64,000 bases of DNA, taken from NCBI GenBank assembly GCA_012845835.1, contig JABAKD010000025.1, positions 1,949,001 through 2,013,000 of the forward strand. Reading direction: 5' to 3'. Made by a program: the position numbers and the translations under genes. The notes below the pieces were generated by a model. It worked only from the letters and a program-made list of their open reading frames with translations, was not told the DNA's origin and searched no databases. This DNA is from Undaria pinnatifida (taxonomy: Eukaryota > Sar > Phaeophyceae > Laminariales > Alariaceae). Below are positions 21,539 through 31,119 of the stretch, piece after piece (positions within the stretch are counted from its first letter, which is position 1; each line of letters begins with the position of its first letter).

Positions 21539-24500
21539 CGCCGGCGGTGGCGTCTGGTTTGGCTTTCTCCATGGCGAACCCTGCCAAACGCATTAGACGC
21601 CTGCCGCACGCCCATCTGCACCGGGGGGGGGGGGGGGGGGGGTACTTATTTGTTGCTTGGCTTATTAATTAACAGTCAGTTGACGATTGACCGCGCATGC
21701 CTTTTGAGATGGAGCACCGTTCCTGCTGCTAATAGGGACACCTCCAACACCCGGGCGCTCGTTATGTTTCTTCCATATCTTACGTATCGTTTTCGGCTTA
21801 TCTTGTCTCCGTCTTGGTTGGCCGTCTGTGGCCACCATCTATCTCCTGATATGTAGCACCGTTCCTGCTCCCAATAGAAACGCCCCAATTTTTTTTGCGC
21901 TCATTCTGTTGTTTCCATGGTACAGTATATGTTGCGTATAGCTTTTCGGCTTCTCCTATCCCCGTCCTGTTTCGCCGTCTGCAGGCCGCCATCTATCTAC
22001 TAGGATAGCGATGGTTTTCTCGCTTCTATCTAAAATACCAACCCACTTCTCCATGTCACATCCGCCTATTTTCGTCGTATTGTTCCATTATTAGTAGCTA
22101 TTAATAGCGCATTCCGTTCCTGAGGGGGGGGGGCGACGTGTGTGTTCGATATTCATGCATGGCCGTAGTCGTATGACCATATGGTATAGACCCTCGCATA
22201 CCTACTATGCCGGGACGGAGCATGTCGGGTTTTCACTGACCAGGCAGTCATTGCATGCACCAAGCGCGAAGCGCAGTCAGGTGTTCGGCGAGTTGCATGA
22301 AGGGTGAGCTGCATCCTTCCAAAAATCGTGTGTGAGGCGGGCTTGCATATGGATGACAGCTTCAACGAGTTAAGTTAATTTCCGGTAAGGTCACTTCCAG
22401 AAACAGCAATGGGTATTACTATATACTATCTCGTCGGTGCCATACCATGAACATTACGTGATATCATCATCATTCCCATCATCATTCTCCTTGCGCGGAG
22501 TAAAAGTTCTCCGCCCCGCACAAATGATCTAACTCGACCGCCAGCTATGATCGATCGCCAAAACAAGAGGAAGAAAAAAAGAAAAAAAAAACGGTCTAGC
22601 TCACGTAGTGAGCGGCATGATTTGCAGTGTCGTTGCCAACCGACGCCAACCCAATCTATATGCAATACAGGCCAGGGAAAGAGAGAGGGGGGGGGGGGGG
22701 GGGTCAATCAAATCCCAAATCTTGTAAGCTAACCTTTTGAGAAGCATGTACCGTATGGCACAATCAATAGGGTGCGATTCCAACATTTCCATGGACTCGA
22801 AAAAAACGCAAAACTAATCTTGAAACCGACGAATCTTATACTAGGGAAAAAAAAGAAAAAAACTGTATTGAAACCGACGGAAGTAATACTTTGGAAAAAA
22901 AACGTTAAAATAGTATTGAAACCGACGAACGCCTTATCTGGAATCCCCCCCATCAGAATAGTATTGAAACCGACGAATGTCATACTTGAGAAAAAAAAAG
23001 GTTAAAATAGTGCTGAAACCGACGAAACGTCATATTTGGCGAAAAGAAAATATACATATACAGTCTATTATAGAAAAAAAAACGTGAAAGAAGAACTGAA
23101 ACCGACGAACGTCATATTGGGCAAAAAAAACGTAAAAATAGTATTGACTCGGACGAACGCCATAGACCCAAGAGGTCAACGAAACAATCTACGCAAAAAT
23201 CTGGCCGGACAGACAAAACAAAACATGGCATATATGTAGGAAAATAAATGTGCTTCTATAATAATAGCCCACCAGGTAATCTTTAGTTGACATTTTTGTG
23301 GGTTGGGTCGGCCGTGGATTTGTGACATTCGACGGTTTCGACCCTAATATTTGATACCCAACTCCTACCCAACTAAAGTTGGTACATCGAAAAACACCCT
23401 TATTATCTCGACCAAAAAAGCACGACACAACGGCAGTCTTACCAACAGCAGGATTCACATTCGTCCACATAATTGGCTACGTACTCCACGCGAGCAAACA
23501 ACCCCCCCCCCTTCCCCCTCGATGCCTGCCTGGTCGGTGAAAACTCTACGTACTCCGTTGCGGTACTGTAGGGATGCGTATATCTATGGTTCTTGATAGA
23601 CGACTACGGCTATGCACGAAATGAGTAAACCCCCCGCGCCGCCCGGCCCCCTTGAGGCAAACCCCTTGCAACGCTCTTACCACTGGACACCCGTTTTTGG
23701 GGTAAAATTACTTGGAATTAGTACAGGGAGGCGTTTTGTGCTGGCTCTAAAGGGGATGCACATGAAAATCGTTTTGTTCTCACCGGCCAACGCTCCTGTA
23801 AAACGCCGGATTGTTGTCGCGAACCTTCCTGTGCCCCGGGTCCCCCCTGAGAACGTTCCTGACCAGGGTAAGCAGTTTGCGGCACAACTCTTGCCGGTTC
23901 GCCTCGGACCCCACCTCCTCCGCCACGTCCCACTCCAGGACCGTCACCGCCTCCGCCATCGCGGCATCCCAATTCACCACAACCGCTACTTGCTCCCAGC
24001 CCCCCTCGGCCCCACCTCCCCCCGCCCCACCACCGCCCCCCCCACCCGTTCCTCCTCCTCCCCCTCCTCCTCCTCCTCCGAGAGGTCGTTGACTGAACGG
24101 CCCGTCACGAAATCCGCGGTCATGCGTGTTGCGGATATTTCCGTTTGAGATAGATCCGTTACCGATTCCGTTCGATATTCCGCCAGGTGCAGGGAGAGGC
24201 GCCGAAACTCCGGCGGAGCCATCATCCGGGATCGTGCCATCCAGGACAGGGTCCCAGTACACATATTTCGACCCTCCTCCGCCAGGCGCTCGCAATCCGT
24301 CAGATGTGCGGCGCGGTCCCCGCGGCGGTTCGCCAGCAGCAGCAGAAGCAGCAGCAGCGGTGGTGTTTCTGGATCTGGCTGCCGCTGAGGGCGCGCGGAG
24401 CGAGGAAGGACGGGGGACAAAGGGTGTGTGGCCTGCCAGATCGGCCATGCTGTTACGGAGGGCTGTCTGGATCTGCTGCTCCTCGGCATCCTCAAGTTCT

Positions 24501-27500
24501 TGTTGCTGCAGTTGCTCAAGTTGATGCTGGTGCAGTTGTTCAAGCTCTTGCTGCTGCTGTTGTTCAAGCTCTTGCTGCTGCTGTTGTTCAAGCCCTTGAA
24601 GCTGCTGTTGATACTCGTCGACTTGGCGCTGCGCCCAAGTGGAGCGCACGGTCTGCACGCAAGCAAAATCATGCGCGTATCATGAAGGTGAAACGGTATT
24701 CATCAATGAGTACTTCACACAATATAATATCGTGGGTGCCTCGATTTCAGACCACCCAAGATAAGATAAGACCATTCGGGACTTAAGAGCGGCGAAATCG
24801 GCATGTCCCACCATACGAAAATCCGTAAATTGCCCACTACACACAAGATGTATGTGTAGTTAAGAGCGGCTACTTGTGGTTGTCACAGGGCGCTCTTGAA
24901 CCAAGTCACCCACCGTAAAATAACAAAATGCACAACACTGCGCATAGTGATATATAGTGATATACTGCCGGCAAGGCAAGAGGCATCAAACCAGTACCAG
25001 GTATAAACCAGTACCAGGTATGAACCAGTATACTGGCAGTGACAACTAACGCCCGAAAGACATTGAAAGCGTTAAATGCCACTGCTTTACATATGATACA
25101 TACCGGCACCCAGGGGAGCACGTTTTGTTTTTTCTCGAACGACACACTCCTCTTTTCGAGCGCCCAGACGGGGGGAGGTGGAGGGGGGTATCCTACAAGT
25201 AAGAAGAAACAACCCGTCAAATATACATATATATATTAGGTGTCGTGAAAACAAAACTCTCTATTTATATATTATAAAAATTAAAATACACTCCAGCTGT
25301 TTATATATATATATCATTTTCTAGGTTCGTACAGAAACCCCAACCATTGATTTGTTTTTTGTTGCGGCCTTTGTACGAGAGCGGCGACTGGGATTGCGAT
25401 CCGTGTGCTCCCCTGCGGTACCTGGTACAGTCGACCCCGCTTTAAAGACGCACATGTTTTTTTTTTTCAGGGCGTCTTTAACCCGGGGAATCGTCTTTAA
25501 CTTTCCGGGGACAATAACTCCCCTTCCCCGGGGTCAACGGAGACGTAACCTACGTCAAACGACGCGCCATTTCAGCAGGAATACTGGCATGACAGGCAAA
25601 CGCCGAAAAAGAATCACCACGCCGTTGTAGGTATGTAGAATTCAAGTTTTCGCGGACATCACCTCCACCCGCGCCAACCTGAGAAACTACAACCTTGGCG
25701 CTGCACATAGACTACTTGCGTGTGTGGACTGCGCGTGCTTTGCGTTCGTATTTACAAACAAGGGAACCTGTATTCGAGTACATTTAGTCTCTCGTCGACC
25801 CACTTGAAAATCACTCCTCTGAAGCCTACGCTTGATGTAGTCACCACATGAAAAATATGCGTACTGCCGTTTCAACGTCACGTACCAACCAGAGAGCCAC
25901 CTGCGCCCGAAACCACACAGCTCGAGTACAGGGGAAAAATAACACCATGAAGCACGAAACACGCACAACGCTGAAACAAAGAGAGCTCACTCCACTGCAG
26001 TTTTAAAAACCGAATCCACACAGAGCATGGGTCGCCCGCAAGGGCACTCATGAATCGATGACACAAGCATAGACTTTGTCGTGCACGTTGGTTCACCACA
26101 CGGCCTCAAGCCGGCGGCAGACGACCCGCCAGTAGACGGGAGGAATCTCTCCATACCCACAGGTAGCAGCGTCGAAAGCAGCAGACCGCTGTCTGAGCAG
26201 CTTCGCGAGATGAATTTTGGGGGGGCCGTGGAATGGAATTGGAGAAAAAACGACACCCCCCCTACTGTATGTCCTATCTGCGGGCCACCATGGTTCTGTA
26301 AAAAATGTTGTCTTTATAGCGGGGAGTTGACCTAAGCCGAGCGTCTTTAAAGCGGGGACGACTGTAGTAGATCTATCAACCCTTTTTGCCCATGCATGGC
26401 GGTACAACAAATAACAAATGCGGCCAATGTAATCGCTATGAGTGCGCAACATACGATAGTTAATGCTACGCGGCGTGTCGCGCAACTCATTGCGTCGGAG
26501 TCCCGCATTCAAGACACCACCTCGTAAGCTAGCAGCCGGTGTACCTTCGCGTGGCTGATCCTGCAATCGTCATTTTTCTTCACCAATATATTTTCGTTCT
26601 GAAGCACGAAATGGGGAAATGGGATTTTAATGGGTTAATATTGGTCGTTTACCTGCTTGACACGCTCGTACTCCTTTCGCCTGTTCGCCTCCTGAGCCTC
26701 AGCAGCCCTAGTGGTCAGCCGACAAAAGCACAAACACACAACACCACATACTTTGTATCAGCATGTAGGCGTCGCATGCATCACCACGGTCAGACCCCAG
26801 CACAAACACACAACACCACATACTTCGTAGCAGCATGCAGGCATCGCATGCATACCACATCAATCAACACAATACATTGTCCTGTTTTGAGTCGAGATTG
26901 TAACGTTTCGTGGAGTTAAGCAAGATGCGATGGCGTTTTTATCGCGGGCAGATCTGCAAGTGACCCCTCTGTTATCTGATGGAAAGCCACAGGCAAGAAT
27001 AATCAATCCATTCATTGTATGGTACGGTATTAACCCACTTCGAGTACCGATCTAGACTGCTGCCCTTCGAGCCTTCTTCCGGGTTTCCTCGTGTATGGAG
27101 GCGAAGTGATACGATAACAAGAGAAGGCAAAAACAAGCAATTCATCAAAATGATACGATCTACGGTATCAATCTAATAGACGTCCTTCCTATAGGTGCGA
27201 AGCAAAAAGGACGCGAGACGACAACAACAGCAGACAAAAACAAGCAATCAATCAATGGAATGGTCTACCGGTATTAATCTAGACCACCAACCTGCGAGCC
27301 CTTTCGAGCTTCCTCTTTATGGGAACCTCTTCCTCCTGCTTGCGACGCTCAGCCTCCATCCTGAGAACGCGAGGAACACGGCGAAGCCACACGTGCACCG
27401 CGACAAGTCGACGGGTGGTTGCTACAAGAAGTACCAGTGACGAACGCCTCCGCCCAACGTTTTGTGTACGATAGGGTGTGCGCGTAACATCAAATTTGAC

Positions 27501-28141
27501 TGTAGGGTACTTTGCGGCTTGTATGGAGGTTTCGTCGTGACCTTGGCATCTGTATCTCTACGCTACACGAGAAGGGGTGCATCGTCACCAGTCTGTGAAC
27601 GAAAGTGTAAACGCCACCGCAGTAAGCCCCCACCCCCCCCCCCGCCCCTTCCCCTTCCCCCCTCCCTCAACTACCCCCTTCCCTCCCCTCTTCCCTCTTC
27701 AACCTATAGGACAGCGCCACCATCGTTTTGTCCACAGTCTACATATGTATGAAAGAGTAACAACCTTGAATCCGCTGCCCTTCATGCTCCTGACATGTAA
27801 GAAAAACAACAGTGGGCGTCCTCCCGACCCCTCGATCCCTTACTCCTTTGTCTTGACGCTCCCCGTGCCCCTACACCCCCCCCTCCCTCCCTGCCTGCCG
27901 CTCCCTGCCCCCCTCCCTCGTTCTTCCGTCCTCCCGCCCCCTCGCCTTCCATCCCCAAGCGATAGTCAATATCACGAACCTGGCTTTCTCCTGTTGCTCG
28001 TACCGCTTCGCCCGCACGCTGCACATGCGAACAGCGCGCAGCTCCCTATCGTCCTTCGGCGCTGCCTTCGAGGCCTTGGCCCCTTCCCGTCCTCCTCCCG
28101 CGGTCGACATCGCCCTTGCCGGGACCGTGTACCTCTTGCCC
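19244..28141 (-). CDS. coiled-coil, UIM and PUB-domain protein, seven exons
   Basis: Exons in order: 28141-27980, 27360-27292, 26707-26653, 24652-23784, 21615-21326, 20892-20765, 19507-19244. All splice phases agree. From the ATG at 28110 the product is 601 residues with a single stop. Residues about 20-140 are charged, then Gln-rich, coiled coil. A ubiquitin-interacting motif (EEQQIQTALRNSMADL) lies near 142-158. A Gly-rich linker follows, then a PUB domain at about 334-449 (KVRDNNPAFYRSVG, then LMRLAGF after an intron). QQDKEFQDALKADMESKA near 512-530 resembles the helix that precedes UBX folds, but no UBX domain follows. PUB domains bind the p97/VCP tail, so a ubiquitin-p97 adaptor role is inferred. 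Exon 1 is open upstream of the ATG, behind an acceptor, so the true start may lie further 5'. Confidence 0.72.
19508..20764 (-). repeat. degenerate tandem repeat filling the last intron of the PUB gene
   Basis: The motif GACAACCNCGACC or a close variant recurs at about 19752, 19897, 20231, 20344, 20604 and 20738, each followed by A-rich and GAAAC-rich blocks. The units are roughly 130-260 bp and strongly diverged. Confidence 0.5.
20950..20974. repeat. (GGCA)n microsatellite
   Basis: About six GGCA units in the intron between 21326 and 20892. Confidence 0.85.
21098..21138. repeat. (GATCTAGRT)n short tandem repeat
   Basis: Four to five nine-base units of GATCTAGGT/GATCTAGAT in an intron of the PUB gene. 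Confidence 0.8.
21655..22060 (-). mobile_element. LINE 3' end, tandemly duplicated
   Basis: Minus-strand frames read SEKTIAI..DRWRPAD and then, again, GDRWWPQTANQDGDKISRKR. Both match the block GDTWWPQTAKLDGDRISKQF of the LINE fragment at 5.3 kb. The last 110-120 bp of that fragment are present twice, both broken. They lie inside a PUB-gene intron. Confidence 0.65.
22124..22372 (-). repeat. family D repeat
   Basis: Reverse copy with GACGGAGCATGTCGGGTTTT, GAAGGGTGAGCTGCATCCTT and a G-run. It sits just upstream, in element orientation, of the LINE 3' end, as at 4.3-5.5 kb. Confidence 0.75.
22800..23170 (+). repeat. 49-bp minisatellite, about 7 units
   Basis: Each unit holds TTGAAACCGACGAACGTCAT followed by an A-rich block with AAAACGTAAAAATAG. 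Units at about 22812, 22865, 22914, 22962, 23011, 23093 and 23142; diverged at the right end. The open frame LKPTNVIL.. is a by-product of the repeat. Confidence 0.8.
23515..23630 (+). repeat. family D repeat, 3' part only
   Basis: TGGTCGGTGAAAACTCTACG, CTCCGTTGCGGTACTGTAGG and GACTACGGCTATGCACGAAA match the right half of family D. Confidence 0.6.
23660..23758 (+). mobile_element. family H mini inverted-repeat element, diverged
   Basis: CTGGACACCCGTTTTTGGGG, AAAATTACTTGGAATTAGTA and GCTCTAAAGGGGAT match other family H copies; the left terminus has lost TTAACCC. Confidence 0.5.
25428..26364. mobile_element. pogo/Tc1-mariner-like DNA transposon, non-autonomous
   Basis: Left end CAGTCGACCCCGCTTTAAAG and right end CTTTAAAGCGGGGACGACTG are inverted copies (one mismatch) about 937 bp apart, each flanked by TA. 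CAGT ends with a TA duplication are typical of pogo/Tc1-mariner elements. No transposase frame remains. A frame at 26081-26335 (+) ends in a Cys cluster (CPICGPPWFCKKC) next to the right end. The element sits in the intron between the third and fourth exons of the PUB gene. Confidence 0.7.
26725..26854. repeat. direct duplication, about 75 bp, two copies
   Basis: GCACAAACACACAACACCAC through GTAGGCGTCGCATGCAT is repeated from about 26800 with few changes. It lies just outside the acceptor of the third exon of the PUB gene. Confidence 0.8.
26990..27370. repeat. triplicated segment around an exon of the PUB gene
   Basis: Three related blocks hold ACAAGCAAT and a GGTATTAA or GGTATCAA core; two continue into CTAGACTGCTGCCCTTCGAG or CTAGACCACCAACCTGCGAG. 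The outer block carries exon 27292-27360. The innermost (about 27050-27110) preserves an exon-like tract (EETRKKARRAAV on the minus strand) but no GT donor. Confidence 0.5.
27625..27960. other. long C/T-rich tract in an intron
   Basis: Mostly CCCTCC/CCTTCC sequence on the + strand, hence purine-rich on the transcribed strand of the PUB gene. It starts about 20 bases 3' of the exon 1 donor. Confidence 0.5.
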
Positions 28142-28255
28142 CTGCAACGATATAGAACAGCGAAAACAACAGGGAAAAAAACAATGGCGCATAGAGGGCG
28201 CGGTATCGTATCTTCGCGTGGCAGCCTTTTAGTTGTTTCATACGAGTAGTCAAAG

Positions 28256-28505
28256 ACTTTCTGGGCATGCCGTGGTCACAGGTGGTGTCTTCCCTTCGCC
28301 CCGCCGGTACGGTCCTTGTTAATTGTGTGGCGCTTATATATCTATATATCTATATTTATACACATTTTTACCTCTCAGCTCAACTCGTGCGAGGTTTTAC
28401 CCTCAACAACCTTCTGGACAAGTCGTGGTTCCCCCCCCCCATCTACAGGCCTTCGCTTTTATCGCGCATAGGGTATGTAGCATAGCATTACCACTATTCG
28501 TCGAA
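28256..28505 (+). repeat. family A dispersed repeat, two partial copies
   Basis: GGCATGCCGTGGTCACAGGT at 28264, then a second piece from about 28420 (GGACAAGTCGTGGTTCCC) to GCATTACCACTATTCGTCGA. Both match the copy in intron 1 of the pseudouridine synthase gene. Confidence 0.55.
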
Positions 28506-28774
28506 TTTGGTCCAATTTTGCAAAACTCACGCTCTCGCGCTTTCCGTTGTTATTACCACAGCGAATTTTCAATGGGCATGACGGGCACTGAAAACAAACG
28601 CTGTGAGTCGGCAACACTATTTTATACAATTATTCGAACGACGCCCGCCGCGAGTTTGACGAATGTAAGGGTCGATACTCATCTTTGCAAGCGGCGCACA
28701 ACATCGATCGCCCGTTTTTGGTAGGTTTCATGAGCCAGACGCCAATATATAAGATGACATGGTGTTCCATTTCC

Positions 28775-28984
28775 CAGGGATCTTCACGGGTCAGGTCAGT
28801 TCTCGCGGGCCGGGTCGGGTCAGGGTAGTCCGGCCCGACCTGACCCAAGCCGTGAGACTTCCAAAGCCTTCTGGCCCAAAACCGGACCGTCCCGTGAGGC
28901 CTCTCGACCCGACTCGACCCCTCGAGAGTCTAGAAATCTAATGACCCGGCCCGCGGGTCGGCTCATGACCCGTGAAAATCCCTG
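28775..28984. mobile_element. hAT-like MITE, 210 bp
   Basis: It begins CAGGGATCTTCACGGGTCA and ends TGACCCGTGAAAATCCCTG, an inverted repeat of about 19 bp with one mismatch. The interior is packed with further GGGTCGGGTC/GACCCGACC inverted motifs, so it could fold extensively. CAGGG termini suit hAT elements. The flanking 8 bp are not a clean duplication. Confidence 0.65.
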
Positions 28985-29149
28985 ACATTATATACTATGT
29001 ATGACGTACGTAAGTAACCGTTCGTGGAGTCATCGTGTCGCGGTAACATCGCACAGATATTGTCCGTACGTGGAGTCATCGTGTCGCGGCTCCTCGATTC
29101 GTACTATTAATACTACTACGAGCAGACGTGACCGGCGGGAGTCTGACAG

Positions 29150-29330
29150 AATGGTCACTGGTGTCTTGGCGTTCACACTATGGCATGAAGAGTTTGTAGG
29201 AGTCGCCGTCCGTTGCACGGCTGAAGAGGTCCAGAAAAACATTAATGTTGGCTACTACGTTGTCGTTGGCGAGGGCGAAGATACTTCGAGTGCGTTTGGC
29301 ATGGCTTCCAGCCGTACTGGTATATCTCCT
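29150..29330. other. segment open on both strands
   Basis: On the minus strand an acceptor-like ACCAG at about 29318 leads into a frame ending NINVFLDLFSRATDGDSY.. and a stop at 29178. On the plus strand an ATG frame from 29151 reads VLAFTLWHEEFVGVAVR.. up to a possible donor. Neither resembles a family I know. At most one can be real. Confidence 0.25.
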
Positions 29331-29785
29331 TGCTTCCTCTTCTTGTCTTGTCTTTTCTTTCCTTTCCTTTCCTTTTTCGCTTTCTTTTCCTTCCTTTCCT
29401 TTCCTTTCCTTGCTCTTCTTTTCTTTGTTCCTTTTTTCCAATTGACATGCGTCTGCCGTGCCTATGCGTAGTGAAAGGTAATACGTGCAATATATACGTG
29501 GTAGTCTTTCTTGGGTGGCAAGCGGTATAGTCGGTTTTTCCAGGCGCGCGTAGTGAGACGTATGCACCAATATGGACCTGCAAGTCGCAGGCTGACTCCT
29601 TATTTCATTTTTTATATATTTCTGGCGCAGGCATGAATCGCGTCGGCTGTGATATATGCGTGTACTACTTCTTTGGTTTGTTTGCGTTTTTTCCCTGGGG
29701 TATTCCTCAGCTCCAGAGTGACTGGAGCCTGTCCTGTGACCACGGACTTGATTATGCGAGTTAATGTGACAACAACAACAAAAAA
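29331..29785 (-). repeat. family C dispersed element
   Basis: Reads on the minus strand from GTTGTTGTCACATTAACTC through TCCGTGGTCACAGGACAGGC to a GA-rich tail, seen as CT-rich on +. A second long copy lies at 39.52-40.48 kb. The terminal motif recurs alone at 31.8, 34.0 and 34.3 kb. Confidence 0.7.
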
Positions 29786-29849
29786 CCTATTGACGGGATT
29801 GCAACATGTAGGCATTTAGTGGGGCTTTTGCGGATAATAGGCGGTGGAG

Positions 29850-29932
29850 TTACTTGTTTTTTTTTTTTCGGTTGGACTCTTTGTAAAAGTGCATTTTTTT
29901 TTTTTTTTTTTTTTTCGTTGTCACGTTTTTTT
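29850..29932. other. poly-T tracts
   Basis: Two T-runs of ten and about twenty bases. No feature attached. Confidence 0.6.
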
Positions 29933-30399
29933 TCCAGCTTAACCCGCTGGAGCTTTCACACTTGACGGTCTTGTTTTTCTATAGTACTCACAACCTGTGT
30001 TCACAGGGTTTGCTATACTTTTCCCTTCCCCCCCCCCCGAACATGCCTTCAGCTACAGGTTGCGTGTTTGACTGTATTGATTTTGCAGAGGTTTAAGTCA
30101 CGTTATGTGAAGAGACAGGCAGGGCGACTGTTGCTTGTACTCGTCGCACGATGGTGGCCGTGACGGTGATTTGTGGAGCGTCGGGAGCATGGAGTGTGCG
30201 TGTCACTGGTTAAGGCGGTATTGATGCAGTCTCACGTCGGGCTTTACTGAAAGTGATACTTTTCCAAATGATCAACACTCAATAGGCGTGGCAATCCGTA
30301 TCAAAGAGACGCATTATTTGCGAATGGAACCAAACACGCACTTGTGGGTACGCCACGGAGTGCCACTCAATGAAAAGTAGGCCAAGCAGTTACAGTAGT

Positions 30400-30910
30400 C
30401 CAACCATTTGTTTGGACAGCGGGTTATCTCTTGATGTGGTTCGGAAGTGCATTGGGGGGGGGGCTTGGTCCTTGCGGCTGGAGGTGGCTTGGTTAGAGAT
30501 GAGAGCAGTCGGGCTTGGGGGGAGAATACGCGCAGTAGTTAAAAGCAGCCAATTTTCCGGACAGCAGGTTTTCGCTTGATTTTCCTTCGGATTTGCATGG
30601 GGGGGGGGAGGGGTTGGCGCCTGCGGTTGGAGGTGGAATGGTTAGCGGTGGGAACAGTCGTGTTTGGAGGGCGGGGGTGACGAGGGTTGAGCTACAGAAG
30701 GAGCGAGACGGCAGAGACTTTTCTCATTGCTACCGCCGATGGCAGTAACAGGCAGCAATACCGCGCAACCTTCTGTACGCTGAAACAAACGCGCAGCAGT
30801 GGCAAACCAGCCACATACTTGGACAACGGATTACCGTTGGATGCTTCTTCGGAAGCGCATGGGGAAGGGGGCTTGGCTCTGTCTGGCGGTGTGGCTCGAG
30901 GGGGTACGAT
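30400..30910 (+). repeat. tandem repeat of about 145-260 bp, three units
   Basis: GGACAGCGGGTTATCTCTTG at 30414 is followed by GGTTCGGAAGTGCAT, a G-run and GGCTGGAGGTGG. Diverged copies start at 30558 and 30816. Confidence 0.6.
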
Positions 30911-31119
30911 CAGGATGACATGGGCGTACATATACTATTACTATTCATAGTTGTTGGTTGTTGGATTAATGGTTTCGCGCTCTTATTTTTCGCGGTCTGG
31001 CCTTTGATTTTTTTCACCATACCAGAACACCAGAGCATGATGCATCTATCTTGCGATCCACATACAACAACAAATTATGAAGCCTTAACACATTGTTTAC
31101 CACACCTGAAGATTGTGTT

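Noticed and set aside
23986-24672. 228-codon minus frame and plus-strand Leu/Gln-rich frames
   Set aside because: They overlap the exon with the UIM and PUB start in other frames; only the frame in phase with the other exons gives domains.
28142-28268. ATG frame MPRKSLTTRMKQLKGC.. as first exon of the PUB gene
   Set aside because: The only reasonable donor (C|GTATGA) leaves phase 1, but the exon at 28141 needs phase 2.
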